A stretch of 64,000 nucleotides of DNA, taken from NCBI RefSeq assembly GCF_900996245.1, contig NZ_CAAJGK010000129.1, positions 226,161-290,160 on the forward strand, read 5' to 3'. This stretch comes from Paraburkholderia sp. BCC1886 (lineage in GTDB: Bacteria; Pseudomonadota; Gammaproteobacteria; Burkholderiales; Burkholderiaceae). Shown piece by piece: positions 42,330 through 50,297 of the stretch; positions within the stretch are counted from its first letter, which is position 1, and every line of letters begins with the position of its first letter. The notes under the pieces are model-generated. The model saw nothing but the letters and a program-made list of their open reading frames with translations. It was not told where the DNA came from and made no database searches. Both the position numbers and the translations under genes were made by a program.

Positions 42330-42827
42330 TTACGGGTGGTTCTGTGAGAACAGCGTTTCGAGCGGGTAGTGGCTCTTCACGAACGGCGACTTGATGATCA
42401 CGAAGCTGAAGTACTTCTCGATACCGATATCGCGTTCCAGCAGCCCCTCGATAATGCTTTGATAGTGGCTGACACTGCGCGTGATGAACTTGAGCAGGTA
42501 GTCGTAGCCGCCGCTCGCCAGATGGCATTCGACGATCTCGTCGACGTCGCGAATCGCATTCACGAACTTGATGAAGTCTTCCCGCCGATGGTCGGCGAGC
42601 GTGACTTCGGTGAAGACGATTTGCACGTCGCCGAGTTTTTCCAGCTGGATTTGCGCACCGTAGCCGACGATATAGCCGGCTTTCTCCAGACGCTTGACGC
42701 GGATCAGGCAGGGACTCGGCGAAAGGCCGACCTCGTCGGCCAGTTCGACATTGGTGATGCGGCCTTTTTTCTGCAACTGGGACAGTATGCGCAGATCAAT
42801 CCGGTCTAGCTTGCAGTCGCTGCTCAT
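42330..42827 (-). CDS. Lrp/AsnC-family transcriptional regulator
   Basis: A 165-residue regulator. The N-terminal winged helix (KLDRIDLRILSQLQKKGRITNVELADEVGLSPSPCLIRVKRLEKAGYI) is followed by the ligand-binding RAM domain, with VDEIVECHLASGGYDYLLKFITRSVSHYQSII. It lies 54 bp downstream of a class III aminotransferase on the same strand, so it may sense that enzyme's amino-acid substrate and act on the same promoter. Its length is standard for the family. Confidence 0.93.
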   Translation of the reverse strand: MSSDCKLDRIDLRILSQLQKKGRITNVELADEVGLSPSPCLIRVKRLEKAGYIVGYGAQIQLEKLGDVQIVFTEVTLADHRREDFIKFVNAIRDVDEIVECHLASGGYDYLLKFITRSVSHYQSIIEGLLERDIGIEKYFSFVIIKSPFVKSHYPLETLFSQNHP

Positions 42828-42881
42828 CGTAACGTTGTCGCTCCGGCGAAGGGGGGCAGAGGGCTTGGCGTGCCGTCTACT

Positions 42882-44279
42882 CTAGCATGCAGCGGCCGGC
42901 GTTCTGAGCTTCAACGCAGCGCGCACGTCGGGTTGAGCGAGCACGTCGTCGAGGGTTTTTTCGAGCCGTTCGAACAGCAGATCGAAGTCGTCCCCAGTGT
43001 ACGAGAGCGCTGGTGCAAAGCCAAGAATATTGTCGCCGAAGGCCCGGAAAATCAGGCGGTTGTCATAAGCGGCCGCGGCGATTTTCTCGGACAGCTTCAA
43101 CGCCGGGTCGAAGCGCGCCTTGCTGTCTTTATCGGCGACCAGTTCGAGCGCACCGAGCAGACCGCGGTAGCGTTGCTGGCCGACGAGCGGATGCTCGAGC
43201 AGCGCGTCGAGACCGCGTGCAAAACGCGGCGCATGGGCGACGCCATTCGCGAGAATGCCGCCTTCGTGATAAAGGCGCATCACCTCGAGACCGATCGCCG
43301 CGCTCACCGGATGCGCGGAATACGTATGCCCGTGGCCGACTACCGCTTCGGCGTCGCTGTCGGCGAGACCCTGATAGATCTCGTCGGACATCAGCACGGC
43401 GCCCATCGGCGCATAGCCCGCGGTCAATCCCTTGGCGACGGTCATCATGTCCGGCTCGACGTTCTCGCCCTGGCAGGCAAACAGCGGTCCCGTGCGGCCG
43501 AACCCGGTAATGACCTCATCGGCGACGAACAGGATGCCGAGCTTGCGGCAGGTATTGCGCATCGCCGTGAGCCAGCCGACTGGCGGCACGATCACACCGC
43601 CCGAGCCTTGAATCGGTTCGCAGAAAAATGCGGCGACGTGGTCGGCGCCGAGTTCGGCGACCTTCGCTTCGAGCGCGGCGACCGAGCCCGCGATCAATGC
43701 GGCGTCGTCGGCGAAGTCGTTGCGATACGCGTACGGCGACGGCAGATGATGCTGGGTCGGCAGCGGCAGATCGAAGTTGCGATGGAACGCGGGGAGGGCG
43801 GTGAGTCCGGCACTCGTCGACGACGAGCCGTGGTAGCCACGCTCCAGCGAGATGATGTGCTTCTTCGCCGGGCGGCCGGTAGCGTTGAAGTAGTGCGTGA
43901 TGAAACGGATGGCCGAGTCGACCGCGTCGGAACCACCGAGCGTGAAGTACACGTGCTGCAGCGAAGCGGGCGAGACGTCGACCAGCTTTTGCGCCAGTTC
44001 GATGGCCGGTTCGGAGCCGAAGTGAAAATAGCCGGTGGCGTAGGGCAGTTTCTGCATTTGCGCGGTGGCCGCATCGACGATGCTCTGCTGACCGTAGCCG
44101 ACGTTCACGCACCAGAGTCCGGAAAACGCGTCGAGCAGTTCGTTGCCCGCCGCATCGCGCAGAAACGCGCCGCGTGCGGATTCGAGGACGGTGACGCCGC
44201 GCGCTTCGTGCGTGCGGTAATTGATGACCGGGTGAATCAGATGCTTGCGGTCGGCTTCGATGAGCGATTGAATCGGCAT
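42882..44279 (-). CDS. class III PLP-dependent aminotransferase (omega-amino acid/polyamine:pyruvate type)
   Basis: A 465-residue fold-type I transaminase. GLWCVNVGYGQQSIVDAA, the Ser/Asp binding region FTLGGSDAVDSAIRF, GYHGSSS and AFFCEPIQGSGGVIVPP are visible. So are LFVADEVITGFGRTG with the PLP-ring Asp and TVAKGLTAGYAPMG with the Schiff-base Lys. The set matches SpuC-like and beta-alanine/putrescine:pyruvate aminotransferases. The start at 44279 has a modest GAGAAACC site. A long inverted repeat (44294-44345) sits in its leader. An Lrp gene follows 54 bp downstream. Confidence 0.92.
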   Translation of the reverse strand: MPIQSLIEADRKHLIHPVINYRTHEARGVTVLESARGAFLRDAAGNELLDAFSGLWCVNVGYGQQSIVDAATAQMQKLPYATGYFHFGSEPAIELAQKLVDVSPASLQHVYFTLGGSDAVDSAIRFITHYFNATGRPAKKHIISLERGYHGSSSTSAGLTALPAFHRNFDLPLPTQHHLPSPYAYRNDFADDAALIAGSVAALEAKVAELGADHVAAFFCEPIQGSGGVIVPPVGWLTAMRNTCRKLGILFVADEVITGFGRTGPLFACQGENVEPDMMTVAKGLTAGYAPMGAVLMSDEIYQGLADSDAEAVVGHGHTYSAHPVSAAIGLEVMRLYHEGGILANGVAHAPRFARGLDALLEHPLVGQQRYRGLLGALELVADKDSKARFDPALKLSEKIAAAAYDNRLIFRAFGDNILGFAPALSYTGDDFDLLFERLEKTLDDVLAQPDVRAALKLRTPAAAC

Positions 44280-44293
44280 GATGGTTTCTCGTC

Positions 44294-44345
44294 GCGGGGA
44301 GGGCTGTTGACCGTCTCATACTACTGATCGGCGAGCCCTCCCCGC
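44294..44345. promoter_or_regulatory. 12-bp perfect inverted repeat in the aminotransferase leader
   Basis: GCGGGGAGGGCT (44294-44305) and AGCCCTCCCCGC (44334-44345) would form a very stable 12-bp stem with a 28-nt loop, ending 14 nt upstream of the aminotransferase start codon. It could act as an attenuator or occlude translation, or serve as a terminator without T-run for upstream transcription. Confidence 0.55.
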
Positions 44346-44421
44346 TCCGCTAAACAATTGCCCGAAAAGCGTGCACGACGCGTTTTGATGGGCCGCTTTA
44401 GCATTTTCTGCTGCACTGCGC

Positions 44422-45348
44422 TCAATAGCCCTGGGCGCGGTCGACCTGACCGATCATCGGCAAACCTTCACGGTGACGGCGCAGGTTCTCCAGCACGACT
44501 TCGACCGCCGACTCCGGCCGCGTTGCACTGGCGATATGCGGCGTGATGCGCACGCGTGGATGCGTCCACAACGGATGCCCGGCCGGCAACGGCTCGGGAT
44601 CGGTCACGTCGAGAATCGCGTTCTGCAACTGGCCGCTCTCGAGCGCCGCGAGCAGGTCCGGCTGATTCAGATGCGGACCACGCCCTGTCTGGATGAGCGA
44701 CGCGCCGTGCGGCAGCTTGGCGAACAGTTGCGCGTCGAGCAAACCGCGCGTAGCCGGCGTGAGCGGCAACAGGCAGACGAGGATGTCGGTGCGCGCGAGA
44801 AACGCATCGAGTGCGGCTTCGCCCGCAAACGTGTCGACGCCTTCGATCTCGCGAGCCGAACGGCTCCAGCCTGCGCATGCGAACCCGAAGAGTCGCAGGC
44901 GTTCCAGCACGGCCGTGCCCAGCACGCCGAGACCGAGCACGCCGACGCGCCGCTGGCTGGCCGGCTTCAGCGGCATTTCGCGCCAAACCTGCTGCTGTTG
45001 CTGCAACCGGTAGTCGAACAGGTCGCGATGAATCGTCAGCACGGCCTGCGTCACGTATTCGACCATGCCCTCGACGATGCCCGGCTCGATCATCCGCACC
45101 ACCGGCACATGCGCCGGCACACCGGAGAGGTCGAACTGATCGATGCCCGCGCCGACCGAGAACACGACTTCGAGGTTCGGATAAGTGCGCGTGGGATCCT
45201 CGGGCGGTTGCCATGCGGCCAGATAACGGACAGCGGCCGGATCGCCGTGATCGGGCCAGATATGAAACGGCAGGTCGGGCGCCTTCTGCGCAAAGATATC
45301 GGCCCACTGCGCGCCGCGCGCCGGGTCCGCTTTATAGAGGAAAGCCAT
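44422..45348 (-). CDS. ghrA: glyoxylate/hydroxypyruvate reductase A
   Basis: A 308-residue D-2-hydroxyacid dehydrogenase of the GhrA branch. MIEPGIVEGMVEYVTQAVL is the catalytic-domain hinge of this subgroup. VGVLGLGVLGTAVLERL is the NAD(P) Rossmann motif. The catalytic residues appear in QTGRGPHLNQPDLL, LDVTDPEPLPAGHPLW and ITPHIAS (His). It reduces glyoxylate and hydroxypyruvate with NADPH. It lies 5 bp downstream of the GNAT gene on the same strand. Confidence 0.9.
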   Translation of the reverse strand: MAFLYKADPARGAQWADIFAQKAPDLPFHIWPDHGDPAAVRYLAAWQPPEDPTRTYPNLEVVFSVGAGIDQFDLSGVPAHVPVVRMIEPGIVEGMVEYVTQAVLTIHRDLFDYRLQQQQQVWREMPLKPASQRRVGVLGLGVLGTAVLERLRLFGFACAGWSRSAREIEGVDTFAGEAALDAFLARTDILVCLLPLTPATRGLLDAQLFAKLPHGASLIQTGRGPHLNQPDLLAALESGQLQNAILDVTDPEPLPAGHPLWTHPRVRITPHIASATRPESAVEVVLENLRRHREGLPMIGQVDRAQGY

Positions 45349-45353
45349 GTCGG

Positions 45354-46238
45354 TCAGCAGATTGCCTGATTGATGATGCCGTATTGCAGGCAGCGCAAAT
45401 TGTCACCGCTGCTCGCAGGTTGGTCCAGCGGCGCATGACGGACCATCTTGACGACGGTGTCCACGCGCGGCAGCCCGAGTTGCTCCAGCCATTCGGTCAG
45501 ACCGCTGTCGCCGGGCGTGTCGATGCGCACGAACACGCCTTCGTTCAGCGCGAGCCAATGGCTGATCAACGCCTTCGCGCGGCTCGCGTCCTCCGAGGCG
45601 GGTGCAACCACCGGGCCGATCGCAAAGCCGCGGCCAAAGCGGCGAAACAGCGCGAAGCCGATCAGCTCGCCGTCACGGTCGAGCGCGATGCCGTCGGCCG
45701 CGTCCAGCAATACCGGTAGCACGTCGCTGCGATCCAGCCCGCTTGCCTGCGACGCCAGTTGCACGAGCCGCGCGGTATCGCTCGACCCGAGCGGGCGCAG
45801 ACGCTCGCCCGGCGGCAAGGACACGAGCGGCGGCTGGAACGCCGCGCCCTGATGCTGGTCGAGCGTGCCGATCGCGCGAAAGCCGAGCTTCTCATAGAGA
45901 GGCTGGCCTGCCGGGGTGGCGTGCAGGAACGTGACGCGCTCGCCCAGTGCGTCGAGCACCCGTTCCATCAACTGTCTGCCGATGCCGCGCCCCTGACGGG
46001 CCGGCGACACGATCACCATTCCGAGCGACGCGCTCGTCGCGCCATATTTCCAGCACAACGCGGTACCGATCACACCGCTTCTGTCTTCCGCGACAAAGCC
46101 CTCGCCCAGCAGGGCCACGAATCTCCAGTCGTCCGCGCGATGCGGCCACTTGAGCTCGACCGTCAACGCGTGCGCGGCAGCGATGTCGTCGGGGGTGAAC
46201 CGTCTATAGGTGATCGGATCGGTAATCGAATCGGACAC
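45354..46238 (-). CDS. GNAT-family N-acetyltransferase (tandem GNAT-like halves)
   Basis: A 294-residue protein. The N-terminal GNAT domain has the acetyl-CoA pyrophosphate-binding loop RQGRGIGRQLMERVLDALGE (residues about 83-102) followed by LYEKLGFRAIG. A C-terminal half (about residues 150-285) with ALDRDGELIGFALFRRFGRGFAIGPV looks like a second, diverged GNAT or YjdJ/SCP2-like acetyltransferase module. The substrate is unknown. It is the upstream gene of a pair with ghrA. The 277 bp upstream (46239-46515) hold no convincing gene. Confidence 0.85.
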   Translation of the reverse strand: MSDSITDPITYRRFTPDDIAAAHALTVELKWPHRADDWRFVALLGEGFVAEDRSGVIGTALCWKYGATSASLGMVIVSPARQGRGIGRQLMERVLDALGERVTFLHATPAGQPLYEKLGFRAIGTLDQHQGAAFQPPLVSLPPGERLRPLGSSDTARLVQLASQASGLDRSDVLPVLLDAADGIALDRDGELIGFALFRRFGRGFAIGPVVAPASEDASRAKALISHWLALNEGVFVRIDTPGDSGLTEWLEQLGLPRVDTVVKMVRHAPLDQPASSGDNLRCLQYGIINQAIC

Positions 46239-46515
46239 GCCGTGCTCCCTGTATGACTGATGGCTTACGCGTCACTGTGTCATCGGTGGCGCCATGTGAC
46301 TAGGACGATCTTTCTATCCAGGGTCTCGCAAAGGGCTGTGCACGCATTCGATGCAAAACGCCAGGTGCGGACACGCATTACAGGTGAGTTCTGCTGTATG
46401 GCGATTTTTGTCGGCGATTTATGCCACGGGTGCGGCTCTACGATGGAGTTCATCGCGACGGCGTTCGACGAATGCCCAACGCGGACCACCAGCCAGTCAT
46501 AGAGGATCCCTTTTC
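46239..46515. other. divergent intergenic region without a supported gene
   Basis: Separates the GNAT gene from the aldehyde dehydrogenase gene, which are divergent. An open frame at 46260-46502 has no ribosome binding site and Cys/Arg/Thr-rich content unlike a real protein. No clear operator was seen. Confidence 0.5.
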
Positions 46516-47997
46516 ATGGACAGCTTCAATCCGGCCGACGTCACGATTCGCAGCGGACACTATATTGGCGGCGATTACGTGGATGCGGGCGCCGAGACCC
46601 GCATCGAGGTGGCGCGGCCGTCGGACGGCGTGGTCTACGCATCGGTACCGGTCGCCGACCCGGCGATGGTGGACCGCGCGGTCGACAACGCCTGGCAGGC
46701 TTTCCGGCACAGCGGCTGGGCCCGCATGGCGCCGCGCGAACGCGCGAAAATTCTGCGCCGCTTCGCCGACCTCGTGGAAGCCGATGCGCCGAACCTCGGC
46801 CGGCTCGAATCGCTCGGCTCGACGCGTCCCATCGCTCAGGCCATCGGCTGGGACGTGCCGTTTACCGCCGAAGGCATCCGCTTTTACGCCGAGTTCGCCG
46901 ACAAGCTGGGCGGCGACGTTGCCGCCACCGACCACGATCATCTGGGCATGACGATCGCCGAGCCGTATGGCGTGATCGGTGCCATCGCGCCGTGGAATTT
47001 CCCGCTGGTGATGGCCTCGTGGAAGATCGCGCCCGCGCTCGCCGCCGGCAACGCCGTGGTGTTGAAGCCCTCGGAAATGACGCCGTTCTCGGTGCTGCGG
47101 CTGGCCGAACTGGCCGTTCAGGCCGGCGTGCCCGCGGGCATTTTCAACGTGATTCAGGGCGATGGCCGCGTCACCGGCGACGCACTCGTGCGCCATCCGA
47201 AGATCAGCAAGGTCACCTTCACGGGCTCGACCCGCACGGGTGCGTCGATCATGGCCGCGTGTGCGAACAGCGGCACCAAGCCGGTGACGCTGGAGCTGGG
47301 CGGCAAGAGCCCGCAAATCGTGTTCGCCGACGCGCCGCGTCTGGACGACGTCGCGCGCCGCATCGCCGGCGCCATCACGGGCAACGCCGGGCAGGTTTGC
47401 GTGGCGGGCTCGCGGCTGCTGGTCGAGCGCAGTCTCGCGGAGCCGCTCGCCGAGCGCATCGGCAGGATTTTCGCGGAATTGCGGCCGGGCCCGACGTGGG
47501 CCGCCGGCACGACGCTCTCGCCGATCATTTCGGCGCCGCAGGCGGCCCGTATCGAAGGCATCGTCGGGCGCACGCTGGACGCCGGCGCGACGCTCTCGTA
47601 CGGCGGCGTCCGTGCAGACGGCGGAGCCGACGGCGCGTTCTATACGCCGACGCTGCTCACCGGCGTGACCGTGCATTCGGAAGCGGTCCGCGAAGAGATT
47701 TTCGGACCTGTCCTGACGCTGCAAACCTTCGATACCGAAGAAGAGGCGCTCGCGCTCGCCCAGCATCCCGATTACGGCCTCGCGGCCGGCGTGCACACCG
47801 CCGACCTGGGCCGCGCGCTGCGCTTCGTGCGCGGACTCGAAGCGGGCACCGTGTGGGTCAACCGCTATGGCCGCACGGCCGACTTCATGATTCCCACCGG
47901 CGGCTACAAGCGCTCGGGCATCGGCAAGGACCTCGGGCGTCAGGCTTACGAAGCGAACCTGCGCTTCAAGAGCGTGCTGATCGATCTGCGTGCTTGA
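46516..47997 (+). CDS. NAD(P)-dependent aldehyde dehydrogenase
   Basis: A 493-residue ALDH. The substrate/cofactor motifs are intact: GVIGAIAPWNFPLVMASWKIAPALAAGNAVVLKPSE, FTGSTRTG, the Glu in LELGGKSPQIVF, the nucleophile Cys in GQVCVAGSR and EEIFGPVLTLQTF. It resembles gamma-aminobutyraldehyde / betaine-type dehydrogenases (PuuC, KauB-like). The start at 46516 follows GAGGA at 10 nt; the frame is open to 46351. Its plus-strand position before the HAD, DAO and ABC genes suggests it completes oxidation of aldehydes from amine oxidation (inference). Confidence 0.92.
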   Translation: MDSFNPADVTIRSGHYIGGDYVDAGAETRIEVARPSDGVVYASVPVADPAMVDRAVDNAWQAFRHSGWARMAPRERAKILRRFADLVEADAPNLGRLESLGSTRPIAQAIGWDVPFTAEGIRFYAEFADKLGGDVAATDHDHLGMTIAEPYGVIGAIAPWNFPLVMASWKIAPALAAGNAVVLKPSEMTPFSVLRLAELAVQAGVPAGIFNVIQGDGRVTGDALVRHPKISKVTFTGSTRTGASIMAACANSGTKPVTLELGGKSPQIVFADAPRLDDVARRIAGAITGNAGQVCVAGSRLLVERSLAEPLAERIGRIFAELRPGPTWAAGTTLSPIISAPQAARIEGIVGRTLDAGATLSYGGVRADGGADGAFYTPTLLTGVTVHSEAVREEIFGPVLTLQTFDTEEEALALAQHPDYGLAAGVHTADLGRALRFVRGLEAGTVWVNRYGRTADFMIPTGGYKRSGIGKDLGRQAYEANLRFKSVLIDLRA

Positions 47998-48229
47998 TTG
48001 CCGTTAACCCTTGCACGGAAAGGGCTTCAAGGGAGTCGCCGCATTCTGTGCTGTAGCGCCCGCAAAAACGCATGGTTTGTGTCACCGGCAGCGCCCGAAT
48101 CAACCGCATCTATGTTTTTGCACTGATTAAATCTTTTTCAGGCATGAGCTTTCCCGCCTCATGCAACCCGTTGCTGTTTTCGCCCAAAGAGCTCCGATTG
48201 CGAGTTCACCATCACGATAGGACTGCACC

Positions 48230-48898
48230 ATGATCGATTTCGAACCGAAGTACATCACCTTCGACTGCTACGGCACGCTGACCAAATTCCACATGGCCGA
48301 CATGACCCGCGAGATGTTCGGTCATCTGCTGAGCGCCGACGACCTGGAAAAGCTCATCGCGTTCTACTCGGGCTATCGCCGCGACGAAGTGCTCGGTGCA
48401 TGGAAGCCGTATCGCGATGTCGTGGTGAACGCGCTGCGCCGCGCCTGCAAGCGCATGAACGTCGAGTTCGACGAAGTGGAAGCCGAAAAGATCTACACGG
48501 CCGTGCCGACCTGGGGCCCGCACCCGGACGTTCCGGAAGGCCTCGCGCGCCTCGCCAAGAAGTACAAGCTGGTGATTCTCTCGAACGCGTCGAACAACCA
48601 GATCCAGAGCAACGTCGACAAGCTCGGCGCGCCGTTCCACAAGGTCTTCACCGCCGAGCAGGCGCAATCGTACAAGCCGCGCATGCAGGGCTTCGAGTAC
48701 ATGTTCGACCAGCTCGACTGCAATCCCGAAGACGTGCTGCACGTGTCGTCGAGCCTGCGCTACGACCTGATGACCGCGCACGATCTGGGCATCAAGCACA
48801 AGGCTTTCGTCAAGCGCGGCCACGAACCGTCGACGCCGTACTACCAGTACTACGAAGTCAACGACATTCCGCATCTCGCTTCGGAACTCGGCCTGTAA
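48230..48898 (+). CDS. HAD-superfamily type II haloacid dehalogenase-like hydrolase
   Basis: A 222-residue HAD hydrolase close to L-2-haloacid dehalogenases. The nucleophile Asp12 is in ITFDCYGTLTKF, motif II is LVILSNASNNQ, and the Lys is in SYKPRMQGFEYMF. A late VSSSLRYDLMTAHDLGIKHKAFVKRG resembles the dehalogenase VSSN.WD segment. True dehalogenation is not certain, since many such genes sit in amine catabolic operons. It is 40 bp upstream of the DAO gene. The 232-bp gap before it (47998-48229) has no gene. Confidence 0.88.
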   Translation: MIDFEPKYITFDCYGTLTKFHMADMTREMFGHLLSADDLEKLIAFYSGYRRDEVLGAWKPYRDVVVNALRRACKRMNVEFDEVEAEKIYTAVPTWGPHPDVPEGLARLAKKYKLVILSNASNNQIQSNVDKLGAPFHKVFTAEQAQSYKPRMQGFEYMFDQLDCNPEDVLHVSSSLRYDLMTAHDLGIKHKAFVKRGHEPSTPYYQYYEVNDIPHLASELGL

Positions 48899-48938
48899 GC
48901 CGGTTCTCCGACCCGCGCCCTCTTAAAGGACAGACCGG

Positions 48939-50213
48939 ATGAAGCTCGATTCCTACTGGCTCGATACCGCACCGCCGCTGCGCTCGGCAAGCGACGGTCC
49001 GGTCGACGGCCAAACCGATGTGGCGGTGATCGGCGGCGGCTTCACGGGCCTGTCGGCGGCGCAGGCGCTGGGTCAGCGCGGCGCTTCGGTCACCGTGCTC
49101 GACGCCGGCCGCATTGGCGGCGGTGCATCGGGGCGCAACGGCGGACAGGTCAACACCGGTGTCGCGCAGGACTTCGCGGCGCTGGTCGCGCAACTCGGTG
49201 TGGAACGCGCGAGCGCCTGCTACCGGGCGTTTTCGGATGCGGTCGATACGGTGGAGCGTCTGGTCCGCGAAGAAAACATCGACTGCGACTACATCGCGAC
49301 CGGCAAGCTGAAGCTCGCGTCGAAGCCACATCATCTCGCGCATCTGGAGAAGACCGCCGAAGCGATTCGCCGTGCAGTCGATACGGATATCGAACTGATC
49401 GATGGCAACGGTATTCGCAGCGAAATCCAGTCCGACAGTTTTTACGGCGGACTGCTGCAACGGCACGGCGGCCAGATGCATATGGGCAAGTTCGTCATCG
49501 GCCTTGCCGAAGCCGCCGTGCGCCGCGGCGCGAAGATTTACGAAAACGCGGCGGTCACCGGTATCGCGAAAGAGGGCGGCGGCTTTCGCGTCACCACCGC
49601 GCGCGGCGAAGTGCGGTCGAAGCAGGTGCTGATCGCGACCGGCCCGTCGCGGCACGGTCCGTTCGGCTGGTACCGGCGACGGCTTGCGCCGGTCGGCTCG
49701 TTCATCGTCGTGACGGAACCGTTGGCCCCGGCGGTGCTGGCGCAACTGTTCCCGAACCGGCGCGCGTACACCACCACGCGTCTGATGCACAACTACTTTC
49801 GCGTGACGCCCGACTCGCGTCTGCTGTTCGGCGGCCGCGCGCGCTTTACCGCGTCCGAGCAGCCATCCGACGCGCGCAGCGGCCGAATCCTGCACGACGG
49901 CCTGACCGCGATGTTTCCGACGCTCGCCAGCGCCCGCATCGACTATTGCTGGGGCGGTCTGGTGGACATGAGCGCCGACCGTTTTCCGCACGCCGGCCAG
50001 CACGACGGCATCTACTACTCGCTGGGCTACAGCGGTCACGGTACGCAGATGTCGACTCACATGGGCCAGGTGATGGCCGACGTGATGGACGGACACGAAG
50101 ACCGCAATCCGTGGCGCGAAGCGGACTGGCCGGCGATTCCCGGCCATACCGGCAAGCCCTGGTTCCTGCCGCTCGTGGGCACGTACTACCGCATCAAAGA
50201 CATGTTTTATTGA
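48939..50213 (+). CDS. DAO-family FAD-dependent amine oxidoreductase (gamma-glutamylputrescine oxidase-like)
   Basis: A 424-residue flavoprotein. The FAD-binding motif VAVIGGGFTGLSAAQALGQRGASVTVLDAG starts near residue 28, followed by GGGASGRNGGQVNTG. The C-terminal DAO motif YSLGYSGHGTQMSTHMGQ is typical of PuuB/OrdL-type oxidases. It oxidises a secondary or primary amine to an imine and then an aldehyde. The neighbours are the HAD gene (40 bp upstream) and a peptide/opine-type binding protein (84 bp downstream), so it belongs to the amine-uptake operon. Confidence 0.9.
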   Translation: MKLDSYWLDTAPPLRSASDGPVDGQTDVAVIGGGFTGLSAAQALGQRGASVTVLDAGRIGGGASGRNGGQVNTGVAQDFAALVAQLGVERASACYRAFSDAVDTVERLVREENIDCDYIATGKLKLASKPHHLAHLEKTAEAIRRAVDTDIELIDGNGIRSEIQSDSFYGGLLQRHGGQMHMGKFVIGLAEAAVRRGAKIYENAAVTGIAKEGGGFRVTTARGEVRSKQVLIATGPSRHGPFGWYRRRLAPVGSFIVVTEPLAPAVLAQLFPNRRAYTTTRLMHNYFRVTPDSRLLFGGRARFTASEQPSDARSGRILHDGLTAMFPTLASARIDYCWGGLVDMSADRFPHAGQHDGIYYSLGYSGHGTQMSTHMGQVMADVMDGHEDRNPWREADWPAIPGHTGKPWFLPLVGTYYRIKDMFY

Positions 50214-50297
50214 TCGTTCGTTTGTTCGACTGGCCAGTTCCACCTCCCAACCTCCCTACCTTGCAGCCCACACTGCTCACCCTCGCGGAGAAGTTCG

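Noticed and set aside
37701..44279. Ectoine degradation (DoeB/DoeC/DoeD/DoeX-like genes: deacylase, SSADH, aminotransferase, Lrp)
   Set aside because: No DoeA-type ectoine hydrolase or ectoine transporter is present, and the genes are split between separate operons with ttuC and a LysR gene in between.
46260..46502. 80-codon plus-strand open frame in the GNAT-ALDH intergenic region
   Set aside because: No ribosome binding site, no recognisable domain and atypical composition.
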